DNA of 64,000 bases from Stercorarius parasiticus (taxonomy: Eukaryota; Chordata; Aves; Charadriiformes; Stercorariidae), in assembly GCA_013396915.1 (NCBI GenBank), contig VWZL01004333.1:33059-97058 (forward strand). Direction: 5' to 3'. This document shows, one piece after another, positions 1 to 10,850 of this stretch. Under the pieces are notes generated by a model. The model had not been told where the DNA came from. It worked only from the letters and a program-made list of their open reading frames with translations, and did no database searches. How positions within the stretch are numbered: position 1 is the stretch's first letter; the number at the start of each line of letters is the position of its first letter. Position numbers and translations under genes: made by a program.

Positions 1-446
1 TTTTTTTGCAATGTCCAAAACTAACCCATGCCCTAGCTACCAAGTTACTGTGAAGTCATTTGATTTTCCTTTATCTAGGTCATCGGTTCAAATTTGGTCC
101 AAGATGTCACTTGGCCCAATCTTCTGTAAATTAGACATGCTTGACTAGGGGTACTGTCAGATACTCAGCGACCATAAGTGGACACACAAAATTACATCTC
201 TGCTTTGCCAGTATAAAAATGGAGACAGAGACAAAAACCATAGAGTGATATGAATAAAAAGCAGCTCAGGTGACTTTTTGCAGAAAGCATAATGGAGTCT
301 CCAGTCAGTCCCACTGATAAAGCTGCTATTCCTGCTTGCAATCTATTTTCCACTGAATATAATCAGCCAAACAAACACAAAATAATCTTGTTTGGTGCAG
401 ACTGCTCTATTGGCACCTGAACAGCACCTAATGTGCCAGCTGCTGC
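1..446. other. Non-coding, unique AT-rich sequence
   Basis: No open frame of note, no repeat consensus and no RNA gene seen. It is ordinary single-copy-looking DNA leading into a microsatellite. Confidence 0.6.
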
Positions 447-479
447 TTTGTTTTGTTTTGTTTGTTTGTTTGTTTGTTT
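447..479. repeat. TTTG/TTTTG microsatellite
   Basis: A run of TTTTG units passes into five or so TTTG units, with T-rich edges. It is a simple tandem repeat of the kind that varies in length between individuals. Nothing around it suggests a transposon poly(A) tail: no SINE or LINE body is recognisable on either side. Confidence 0.9.
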
Positions 480-802
480 CGTGATGTATTAATGGATTTT
501 ACATCACTTTTATTATCCAGTGAAAATATAATAAAGACCATTCAGGATATGTGGATGCCAAGGTGGTTTTGTGGAGAAATTTGGATGCATAGCATCTATT
601 TTTGGAATAGGTGATCTTTGTATGTTTTCCACTTGATTACACCTGTCCAAAATGTGCGGCGTGTTTACTGCTTTGAGTAGGCACCAAGGATCCACTGTGG
701 ATTTTGTAAGGGTGCCTGCACACTATGCACTGCATTGGTTTGCAGCAGGCACTCTGCTGAATTACTGCCACCGCTCTAAAGAATCATTCTGTGCCTCTCT
801 TT
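480..802. other. Non-coding, nothing recognised
   Basis: Unique AT-rich sequence between the TTTG repeat and the first CR1 copy. The short open frames here are of chance length and run into the CR1. Confidence 0.55.
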
Positions 803-1092
803 ATCATAGAATCATAGAATGTGTTGGGTTGGAAGGGACCTTTAAAGGTCAGCTAGTCCGAGCCCCCTGCAGTAAGCAGGGACATCTTTAACTAGATCAG
901 GTTGCTCAGAGCCTCATCAAGCCTGGCCTTGAATGTCTCCAGGGATGGGGCCTCCACCACCTCTCTGGGCAACCCGTTCCAGTGTCTCACCACCCTCATT
1001 GTAAAGAACTTCTTCCTAATGTCTAATCTAAACCTATCCTGCTCTAGTTTAAAGCCATTACCCCTCGTCCTATCGCTACATGCTCTTGCAAA
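803..1092 (-). mobile_element. CR1 LINE fragment, 5'-truncated
   Basis: CR1 is the dominant non-LTR retrotransposon of birds. Read on the minus strand, this copy ends in the family's 3' terminal repeat (two ATTCTATGAT units, 803-820). Going inward it shows the usual 3'-region blocks: the GGTTGGAAGGGACCTTTAAA region, a GGGATGGGGCCTCCACCACC block at about 939-960, CTGGGCAACCCGTTCCAGTG at about 965-984, and AACTTCTTCCTAATGTCTAA at about 1007-1026. The similarity fades near 1092, which is the 5' truncation point. Only about 290 bp of an element of some 4.5 kb remain, so no functional ORF is present. The copy is well preserved, which suggests a medium-aged avian subfamily; the subfamily was not assigned. 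Confidence 0.95.
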
Positions 1093-4000
1093 TCATCTGC
1101 TCCCTTTCCCACGAAAACCTGCTTTCAAACATGCTAAAATTTTTAGGGAGAAGGTGAAAGAAGGAGAGTGGTTTGTGTTTTTAATTGCATCAGCATTTCA
1201 GGTAATTTCCTTGTTTTTGTTTGCTTTCACCTTCTCAATGGGCTACCTCAGGTATATCAGTACCTCCCATTCCTGGATAGTGAAAATAGTGTGAGAAAAC
1301 CAAATGTTATATTTTTTTGGCCCGTAAGAGACTAATCGGAAAAAAATACTCATAAATGTGAAAGCCAAGATATTTAGGGTTCTGTTAAATTTAGTTGGAC
1401 AGGCTTGGTTAACAGATCATTTACTTTCCCAGGTGAAATTAGTGCTAATTTCAGAAGCAGATAAGGGATGAATTTTGGGACTTGTAAGAATTTTTGAATA
1501 GTTGTGGAGGGAAATATCAGAGAAAATCTCAGATAGCTAAGTACTGGTTATGGCCTTTTGCGCACAAAATGACTATTACTTATCAAATAATTCTCATAAC
1601 TTCCACATATACAATAAGCATAGATCTTCACATACCCTTTAGCATTTACAATGTCTGTGGGGGTTTTGAAAATCATACCATAGTAATTTAGATGGGAAAA
1701 TGTGATTTATCTTGATTTTGTGTATTGCCCAGAGACCTTCCCTCAACTAATAATCAATTTCATATTTCTGATAAAAGCTTCATGCAATATGTATGGGCTT
1801 TAAAGAGTTTTAGACTGTAAGTGTTTATAAAATTATTTGGAAAAATCCTTGTTTAAAAATGTTGCGATAAGAGCTGTCCATAAAACCACTGATGGTATTA
1901 AAAGAACAACATAACATTCAGACTATTTTTATGTCTGGTAGCCTAAGCCGTATAACTTAATCACAGCTACCCCAACCTCTCACTCTTTAGATTTTTAAAG
2001 TAAAATACATTCCAGGAATAAAATGGGTAAATGGTTTATGATATGTGCTTAAACATGAGCAGTAATGTGAAGTGCATAAAATATGTAGAGCACAAAAATA
2101 TATACAATGGTGTGTCAACCTAGGCAAACAAATAAGCATTTGAGTGCATATGCATACATGGCTTTTTGATATATTAGGATATGGAGCTTTAAAAATCATT
2201 ATTACCAGTGTTTATCACTTGCTTGCTTTCCAGTCTGCATGGCTTATTGCGTATTATAATTTGAAAAGATTATCTTACTAGGGTAATGAACAATAAAAAA
2301 TTTGTAATTCATCCTAATAAGCTTGAATGGTAACCCACATGCCTTGGACATTTCTAGCCAGGCATAATTTATCCACATCTTTGGCTGTGAAACAGTGTGG
2401 ATCTTCTTAACTGAGTCCCTGACAGATGGTTTAAGCTTTTTCAGGACTACATTTCCAATCATTTTGCCCATATTGCAAAATTGGCCTTGAAAAAGGGTAA
2501 AGAGTTGTTATGCTGCATTAACATCTCTTCTGAATTGCTTGCTGTGAAGGACATGAAAAAAGGAAGGAAATCAGAAGAGGAATGTTTTAAAAAAAACACT
2601 TTCGAAAGTTACAAATGTTAGACATGAGGATGATCTTAAATTTTATCCCTCACCTCAATTTGGATGTGAATGTGGTCACATGATGTGTGATAATGAAAAC
2701 ACAACTTTTGGTTACCTTGTTTCATTAATGATTCAGATGGCATTAATAGTGTAACAAGTGTTAAAAGTGCTGTAATTAAAAAGACTTTCTACAGTCTTAA
2801 ACCCTGCTAATGGACGGCACAATTGACTGCTCTTAAATGAACAGGGATTTCTGTGGCACATTTCAAGATTTGTGCTACTCTGAATGGATAGGCTCAAATA
2901 TCTGCATTCATTTCTGCATGAAACATGGATTGATCCCACGTACTATGCCAAATTTTCATTTTCTTTTGCAGCTTCAGCTGACTGGCTTCTTCATATAAAG
3001 TGCTGCTCTTTTCTTCTTGCCACCTTTTAGTTTATGATAAAAATCAATGAAAGCTGAAGCCTTCCACAGCCATCTATAAAATGCAATTACTGTATACAAC
3101 ACACAGTAAAACTCCTGTGGTGTATATGTTGAGACTAATTTATGCCACTTACCTCCAGAGAGGTATTGATCCTGCTCTGTGAATATCTTACAAAAGGGCT
3201 GTTGAATGCAAGCTCAAGGAAATATGTGGTTATTGGCTCTGATCTACAATTTGATTAATAATGACCTATTTGTTGAACTCTGCTCCGTACTGCACTGTTT
3301 TCTGTGACTGAACCTTTTATGTTTGAGTATTGCCCCTGCTGATCTCCTTCAGAGGCCCATCCCGCCTTGCTGTCCCACAGGCTCACTGTGGTCTCTGTGA
3401 TCCCCACCAAAGGAGCCACAGGAGAAGGCTGAAACAACCTGACGGATTTGGTTGTTATTTTTTAAATGGCTGGCAATCTTTGCTAATCCTGAAAGTGGTG
3501 GTTGCTTGGCAAAGCCCGCACACATTCTGTGATGGGATCCAGTTTCTTAGATACCTGCTGTGTATAGGAAGGAAAAGCAATTCTGAATAAGTAGTCCAGC
3601 AAGGATTCTCCGAGATGCAGGGTATAAACTCCAACGCTTATTTTAGCTCATGGTTTTGAGAGCAGCAGTCTAGCATATAAAATGCCAAGAAAAACCCTCA
3701 AGAATGATACGACAGAAAGTGGGTCGATTTTATGAGAAACCTTTCAGTGTTCTGGTGTTGGGTGCAGAGTGAATCACACGAATAAACCCCTTCTGCAAGA
3801 ATAAATCTCTGTTACTCAGCATCTCGTCTCAGGTAAATTCCTCAAATAAAGAATTGTTGAGTGGTGTCTCTGACCTGACAGTTTCCATTTCAAAGTTCAC
3901 GTTCCTTGAGATGCTGCAAGAATGTTAGCAATTTGCTGTACTATGTGAAAAAAACATTGTGCATTCATAGAATGAGAGTTCAGGAGAGTTTAATTTGCTT

Positions 4001-4544
4001 TGGGCAGAGACCTGGGTAGCAGGGTAAGCTTCTCTATTATATGATTACAGTAAATAGTTCAACCTTTTTCTGACATAAATGCTCTGTTTTGGGATTTGAC
4101 AGAAGTTAATTGCCTATTGTGATTGCACAGTAGTTGATGAATGCCATAGTGGAACATGACAAAATAATATTTATTGAAAATGAGAAAAATAGCCTGTTAA
4201 AGGAATAGTAACAATATAATTTAGGCCCAAATTGGCCTAAACTAATTCAGAGTAGAAATACGCATAATAAGGGAGGCCGCCTTCTCCATCTATTCATTGG
4301 TGGGGTTTTCAACAAAACATAAGCTTATTTCATTAGTTCTGTAAATGTCAAAGTGATGCTTGAGTAGAAACTGAATAAAAAACAAAGTAAAGCACAATAG
4401 CCCCATTACACATAGAGAAAAAAACCCCACAAAAACCCAGGCTAAGAAAATAAAAACAGAAACTGAATTTGATTATAAAATGCCTTTTGTTTTACTAATC
4501 ATATTATTATGAGAACCTAGTCTCAGTTAAGTCAGTGCTGGTCT
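1093..4544. other. Non-coding, unique AT-rich sequence
   Basis: No gene or recognisable transposon seen. The one structural point is a 9-bp inverted repeat, GCTTCAGCT at 2971-2979 against AGCTGAAGC at 3052-3060, enclosing about 72 bp. The inner arms do not pair well, so I do not call a hairpin RNA. Confidence 0.55.
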
Positions 4545-4700
4545 GTTATTGCGTTCCTCAGAGCAAGGATTACAGCTGTCATTTCTGCAGCCAGCACTGT
4601 TACCTGCTTGTGCAAAGTCTCATCGTGGCTTCCTGCCTCAGTTTCCCCATCTATGAGATGCTTTATATCTTTACTTGAAGATAAAAGACAAAATTGCTTG
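4545..4700 (+). repeat. Ancient MIR-like (CORE-SINE) remnant
   Basis: GCCTCAGTTTCCCCATCTAT at 4634-4653 matches the most conserved stretch of MIR-type SINEs, in sense orientation. The flanking sequence matches only loosely, as expected for a copy tens of millions of years old or more. No tRNA-like head or tail is clear. The short exact motif carries the call, and edges are approximate. Confidence 0.45.
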
Positions 4701-7700
4701 ACAAAATATCTGTTGAGACTATGAAGTTTGGCTGTGTATTTAATAAGAGATGAAAGAGTCACTACAGTGGAAGCAAATCAACTAGTCTAATTTCTTTGCT
4801 GATATATTATTTTTTTCTTGCACTGTATTTTGTAAAGTTTTGTCCACTCCAGTAAGAAAAATGGCTTTTTAATATTGAAATGATGTGAATAAAACAACTG
4901 ACTAAAGTTCTTCATCCAGAGTGGTAGTCCAGCCCAAGTGTGGAGTGGAAGTTTAATCCATGCAGGGCTTTCTGGAAAGCTCTTACACCATGAGTGACCT
5001 TGAGTTTTCATTTAAAAAACAGAGAGGAAGGGTAGTGAAGTGAACATTTTTAGAATCCAGCCACTGTATTTAGGAACTAATAACAAGAATTTATTTTATA
5101 AGCTGCAGAAATCATATTTTGGAAATTGCTGAGGGAAGGAAACTTGGTTGAATCAAATGATCACAGATCAACTGACATCTGCCAATATGATTTAGCCAAG
5201 AAAAAGGTCAAATGTTCCTGAGGCAAGTTGGTGAGGTACTTCTAGTGAGATGGGAAATGATATTACTGGTACTTTATCTGTAAATTTATTTGCAATTCTA
5301 GTAATTCATATTCAAAGAAGAAATAAATGACTCTGGGAAATGCCAGGCTTTTTTTTGGAGAGGAGACTAAAAGATGGCTTGCTAAGCCTACCAGAAAGAG
5401 GTCTGCTCTGTGTAAATACAAAGGAGACAGTTTCTTCAGCTAAACAGTAACTTTGCCATAAGAATGAATGCCTTGTGATTGCCCATGAGTAAATTCAGGC
5501 TAGAAGTCATCTAGCCATCAGAGAAGTGGAGTCTGCAGCACCTGGCCAGTTGGAAGAGTTGAATGAAGACCTTAATTAGTATTAAGGTGGATTTTGATCA
5601 GTTTCTGAAAGACATGATGAGATGTGATGCTTGTAGTAGCTCATCAGGGTCCTTCTTTTTTAACTGTGCCTTTTAACTCATACGAGCTAAATCCACCCAT
5701 TGAAATTGATGTAATGCTGTTGACTTCAGTTTGACTGCATAGCCATATAAGCACAGCAGCACTTAATCTAAAATGTAACTGATACTTTGCAGAGAGAACA
5801 GGAGATTTAAAAAAACCCAACTTAATTACAACCAGGTCTGATGGATTCATCTGAACTCACTCTGTTTGGTGAAGGCCTAAGAGAGGGTCAGGGAGCTACC
5901 TGTGATCTTTCTGATGCCAGAAATTCAGCTAGAACAGCCTGATGCTAAAATCTCTTGAGAACATTAGATGAACCAGAGCTTGACAAAATGCAGCCGTGTT
6001 CCTTCAACAATCTTTTGACTTACTATGCACGCCGCCCAGGGAATGCAGGAGACTATGCAACAATATCCTGTTTGGACATTTCCTATTAATGGAAGAATTA
6101 TTAAGCAGCTGGTTACATGTGCCACCTTTTCAGCTTCTGGAATGAGACCAACCTAACTGTACTTGCCAAAGTATATTCTAGTTTGGTAAGTAAAAAAAAA
6201 AAAGAAAAAAGACTCTATTATTACACAGTAAACGCTGAACACCTTTTATTTGCTGGGTAAGTTTGCTCTGTAAGTTTTCATTCATTTGCATCTGAATTTT
6301 GTGGTTATCAGCTGTGGTCAATGTTATGATGATACTAAAGCATAGTTTGGTTTAGCTTGAGTGTCCCAGAAGGGCTCAGACAACCCAAATGGTGTTTATC
6401 CTCAATTTGATGAATGGCTTATCAGACTGCCTGGTCACTGGCACACTGTCTTGTCTGCCACTCAGATTTGGTGTGTTTGATCTACAGGATCATGATACTG
6501 GGAGAATGTAACCAGTGTCTGGCCAGCAAGGGATCTTGAGCAGGTAATTACAATTCCTGACCGGGAAATTAAATCTGATGGGAAGTAATGCTTTACCTAC
6601 AGCATATCAAAACTTCACATAGGCAGAGGATAGACAAATGGTTGCTTTGGTCTGTCATTGTCCTTCTGCTTTCCCATTCCCTGTTTCTTGACTATTATTT
6701 TAAATTTTGGCAAAGGATTTGGATGGCAGAGCTGGGAACTGCCACAGGAGACAAGGAAGCAGCCTCTGCCAGCCTGCGATCTGTCACGATTCCGACCCGT
6801 GCAGAGGAAATCTGTAGGCAAAGGGGAATCCTTGGGGGGCTCTGAATGCACTTTGCACCTTGAACGTACCTCAAAGAACATTAACCCTATACTTACATGC
6901 TAAACATTACATACAGACGAAATACACATGGAGTCTGTACTACCTGTTTCACTGGTTGGAAGTTCTACGATATTTCCCTGCCCATGCTCTGGGAGTTAGA
7001 CTTTGGCTGTTAAAGCATACTAAGACTAATTAATTTCAAATCTTGGTCTCAGACAGGACTTAGCTTTGTGACCTAGGAAGCACCTGGCACCTGCTTTGAA
7101 CTTTTATTTTTTAAATTCCATAGGCTGCATATATGACATGGACTTTAGACCTTTACAACATTTCTTGGTCTTTCATGATCTTTGTCTACCAAGTCCTTAT
7201 TCATATTAATTTATGTCCTATCAGTTTCCATCTTCCATTTCAAGTGCAAAAACTAGATTTAGAGAGTTTTCTGGTGGTTTACAACAATGGGAGGTTGTGA
7301 TTTTGGTCTGCATTCACGTAATGGCAGTTCAGGCTAGTATGTTACTTTGATTCATCCAGGCTTAGGGTACTGACCCAGTCTGTTAGTTCCTATGCATCTG
7401 CTGATGGGTGATAACTTGCCAGAATCTTAATTTTATTACTTTCAATTGTGTGACTGCATACCAGAAATCTTCTGTGGAAACTGGATCAGAAAACAAAACA
7501 GGTGTAATAACTCTGCCTTGTTACTGAAGAAAAGGCTCAGCAGCCCAAATACAAACGGTTTGTACATCTCCCAGCCCCATTGTGGCAGACAACAGTTCCC
7601 AGGGGTGTTTAGAAGAGCATTAGGCCTGTGCTTGCCTTAAGTACAAGATGCAGCCCACTGGGTTTGTTTGCAAGCATAGCAGCTTCTATGAAGCATATTT

Positions 7701-9694
7701 TTCTCTTATCAAGGTTGACTCAAAGGAAAGCAGCCACCAGGATGCAAAGGGAGTCCAGCAGCAGACTGGCCCTGCACCAGCCTGAGGGCTGTTGCGCCGC
7801 TGGGAACAAAGCCAGGGCAGAGGCTAGAGAAAGGGCCGGTCACAGACGCAGATGCCAGTGCTCAAGAAGTATAATCTGGAACTTGACAGCTGCCAAACTA
7901 GACCTCAGAGTAGCCAAGCTAGTTGGGTTTTTTTTCGGAGGAGATGACAGAAAGTGGCCAAAGGGACCAGCAATGGCAATTCTCCAACTATAGGACTAAA
8001 CCAAAGCCAAGTGAGTATTGTGATTGTACTGGTGTTTTTGGAAGACGAGACACCATCAGTAGAATCCTAATTCAGACACTCCCTGTTGTTGCATCCACAC
8101 ATTCTGAAGGGCCTGAGGTTAAATGTGAGAACAAAGTGGAAACTTTTTCTTAACTCCACCCCAGTCTGGGGCAATGTCAGAATAAAAAATAGACACCCCC
8201 ACTTTCCCAAACCTTGTAATCCATGAAGGAAGGTGGTCTTCAAATTAGCAACTCAGCCTTGACTGCTAGGCAGCTGGGCACTGGCCAGATGGGTTACCCC
8301 GTTTAATGGAGTCCACTTGCTATTACACAGCATAAGGTAGGAGGTATTTAGAAGCAAACTGTGACAGCTCGGCACCTCCCTGGAGTTCATATTAAACATT
8401 GCTAATTCTTTCTAACCTCCCTTTGGTCTGCTGCTGTGCCTGGTGCCCGCAGCTGACCTGGCAGCCTTCCACCCTGCGGCTGCAGACCAACCTCTCTCAG
8501 CCACGCCGTGGGAGGTCGGGGGCAGAGGCCTCTGTCCTCAGCCTGAACACCTCTGGTAGCGTGCTCAGCTAATAAAGCTCCCGAATTGTTGTGTTACTGT
8601 CCCAAGGGGAGGATTGACTCTGCCACCAAAAGAAGCCAACCTTTCTCAGGTTTAGTCAGGTCTCTCTACAACCTTTTGACTCAGTTAAGGGTGAGAATTC
8701 ATGAGGGCAAAAAGAGGTAGAAAGAGAGAGACAGTTTGAAGTGAAAGATGATGTTTTTGAGGTAAGAAAAAAAAATTCTGGGGAGCAGACCAGGAGAAAG
8801 ATTTCCTATTTGAGAAACAAATCTAGTGTGAAAGGAGATTGATTTCTGGGGGAAAGGCAATATGAAAGCTGTTACTAGAATTGACTTTTTTTTTTCTAGT
8901 ACATCTGAAGAGATCCTTTCCACTTTATACACGCAGGATGGACCATGTGTCAAATTACAGAATCACAAGGGAGCTGAACAGATCATATTCCTATGACCAT
9001 CTTCATCTATCATATGTCCTTTGTCAGGCAGTTCATCTTCTTACAACTAAGCCATCATCTTAACATGTTAAAATCAGTGTAGAAGGGAAATGTTTCCTGC
9101 CTCTGCTCCTATATGTAGAATTTACTCCACAGTAACCTCAACCAAGTACTAAGGATGGACAAGTTACAAGCATAATTTTCTATATGCAAAAGTGTCACTC
9201 TGGAGTACTTTATTTCAAATCCTGGGTTACAAAGAGAGCAGTCAGAAAGCTGAGATTCCTAGTTGATGGATCATTCACTCCCAGTCCAGGAGACAATGAA
9301 ATACAGCTTATATTTTTACCTTAGCAAGACAGGTGATTCTCTGCCTAAACATATCTGCTTCTCTCCATTGACTACAAAGGGAACCCACTGTGACAAGTTC
9401 AGTTATAGATGTTTACTTTGTAGACATCTTTAGGTAGATCAGGTGAGTCACACTCAACGGAGTCTTTATGGCTTGATGGGAGTCTGGAGTTGAGACCCCA
9501 AATTACTAGCACAATCCTTTTCTTAGGACTTGCCTACAGCTCAGTGAGTAGGAGACTCAACTAGTTAGAGACATTGTTCTCATTGCTTGAAAAGTTGAGT
9601 TTTACTGCATGTTTTACTTAGAGGGGAGCTGCATCCTGGGGTTCTTTGTTATAAAATACATGAGAGAAGCATAAGGTGTTATTATTACAACTGT
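4701..9694. other. Non-coding, mostly unique sequence
   Basis: No supported gene. Minor structures are a perfect inverted repeat at 5569-5588 (8-bp arms, 4-bp spacer), a 12-A run at 6192-6203, and two short GC-richer pockets at about 7720-7900 and 8440-8560. The pockets contain a few CpGs but are too small and CpG-poor to call islands. Open frames at 6.6-6.9 kb and 7.6-8.15 kb overlap in several frames and lack domain features, so they are treated as chance. Confidence 0.55.
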
Positions 9695-10378
9695 TATCAC
9701 AGAATCTGATCAAACATGTCTGGAACCTATTCTTAAAAAATCCAATGATATGGATTTTACAGTCTTTTCAGGCAATCTGTTCCAATGCTTTTCTCTCCTC
9801 ATGTTAGAAAGTTTTTCTAATGCCTAATATAAAGTTTCCATATTTCATTATTTCTTGTTCTAATCCCTGTGGACATGGAGAGCAATTGATTCTGATTCCT
9901 CAGCAGGATACTGTTGAAGTCTGTTATGGCATTTTCTCTTAAGTGTTTCATTCTCCAGACTGAACAATTCTGATTTTGTTCAATCTTTGCTTGCAGATCA
10001 CTTTTTCCAGCCCTCTAATCCACCTTGTTGCTCTCCCTGGACTGCTGCAAGAAGTTCACATCCCTCTTACAGCATAGTGCCTAAAGGTGCATACGATACG
10101 CTAGCCACTTGCTAATTCTGCAGTATCTACAGCCAAATCTTATACATGATGCTGCCTATACAACCTGTGCAGTAGTTTTTGCAAGGTGGTGAGATTGTTT
10201 ATTTCTGTGCAGCTTGTGATCCCCCCTAGACCACAAACTGTTTCCTACTGACTCATTTTCCATCTTCTATTTGTACAGTTGATTACTTCTACATAAATGT
10301 AGCACTTTCACTTGTCCTTACTGAATTGCATCCTATTGATTTCAGACCACTTCTTCAAATTGTCAGGTTAATTTTTAA
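9695..10378 (-). mobile_element. Ancient CR1-group LINE copy, minus strand
   Basis: Blocks of the sauropsid ancient CR1 pattern occur in the right order on the plus strand. They are AGTTTTTCTAATGCCTAA at about 9809-9828, TTTCTTGTTCTAATCCC at about 9849-9868, CATTCTCCAGACTGAACAAT at about 9949-9968, and TTGCTCTCCCTGGACT at about 10028-10043. A further block reads GCATCCTATTGATTTCAGAC at about 10327-10346. The element therefore runs on the minus strand, with its 3' side at the left. The right part corresponds to the degraded end of the reverse-transcriptase ORF, which is full of indels and stops. The left edge lacks a clean ATTCTATGAT tail. Divergence is much greater than in the 803-1092 copy, so this is an older layer. 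Confidence 0.75.
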
Positions 10379-10599
10379 TAGTGAAAAATGAGGTCTCCTA
10401 CCTCAGAGCCGGTCTGTGCATAGTTCAGTACGGTAACACCGGAGGCAGGAAAGAATCACAGACTTTTCTCCACTTGTATTCCTATGGGGTGGCAAGGCAC
10501 AATGACTGCAGTTCTCCTGGCATGAGTCCATGCTTTGGGATAAGAAGAAGGAATCATCTTTTGTTACGGTAGAGCCTGAAGGCAAGACAAGTTTATCCT
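10379..10599. other. Spacer between two ancient CR1 pieces
   Basis: Similarity to CR1 stops at about 10378. The following 220 bp do not continue the element and contain no other recognised family. Short open frames on both strands here are of chance length. Confidence 0.45.
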
Positions 10600-10670
10600 A
10601 CTGTTAGAAAGTGTTTTCTAATGCTTCACATAAAGTTCCTCATTCCGTTACTTCTTGTCTTGGAAAAGGA
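10600..10670 (-). mobile_element. Second ancient CR1 piece, left part (split)
   Basis: The segment resembles 9805-9870 of the neighbouring ancient CR1: both contain GTTAGAAAGT, then TTTTCTAATGC, then ATAAAGTT. It continues beyond the younger CR1 insertion, with TTCCTCAGCAGGA near 10830 matching the same motif near 9896. It is therefore a second copy, or a local duplicate, of the same region in the same orientation. Confidence 0.6.
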
Positions 10671-10805
10671 ATAGAATCATAGAATCATTCAGGTTGGAAA
10701 AGACCCTTGGGATCATCGAGTCCAACCGTCAACCCCACTCTACAAAGTTCGCCCCTTCACCGTATTCCCCAACACCACACCTAAATGACTCTTAAACACA
10801 TTCAG
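10671..10805 (-). mobile_element. Younger CR1 LINE fragment inserted in older CR1
   Basis: It starts with the reverse complement of the CR1 terminal repeat (ATAGAATCATAGAATCAT), followed by the block CAGGTTGGAAAAGACC and then GATCATCGAGTCCAACCGTC at 10711-10730. The 5' truncation is near 10805, after CTTAAACACATTCAG. The variant differs from the 803-1092 copy (AAAAGACC rather than AAGGGACC), so it is a different CR1 subfamily. It interrupts the flanking ancient piece, which dates it as younger than that layer. Confidence 0.9.
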
Positions 10806-10850
10806 CAAGGGAGAAAGATTTATTCCCGTTCCTCAGCAGGACCTTTGTTT
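10806..10850 (-). mobile_element. Second ancient CR1 piece, right part (split)
   Basis: After the insertion the sequence resumes the ancient pattern with a GGGAGAAAGATT...TTCCTCAGCAGGA run, equivalent to about 9878-9910 of the neighbouring copy. Similarity is lost soon after, so only the core is certain. Confidence 0.5.

Noticed and set aside
2971..3060. Distant 9-bp inverted repeat as a microRNA-like hairpin.
   Set aside because: Beyond the outer nine bases the arms pair poorly, so a stable precursor stem is unlikely.
8440..8590. GC-rich pocket ending in an AATAAAG signal, considered as a gene 3' end.
   Set aside because: There is no open frame or acceptor leading into it, and AATAAA-type hexamers are common in this AT-rich window.
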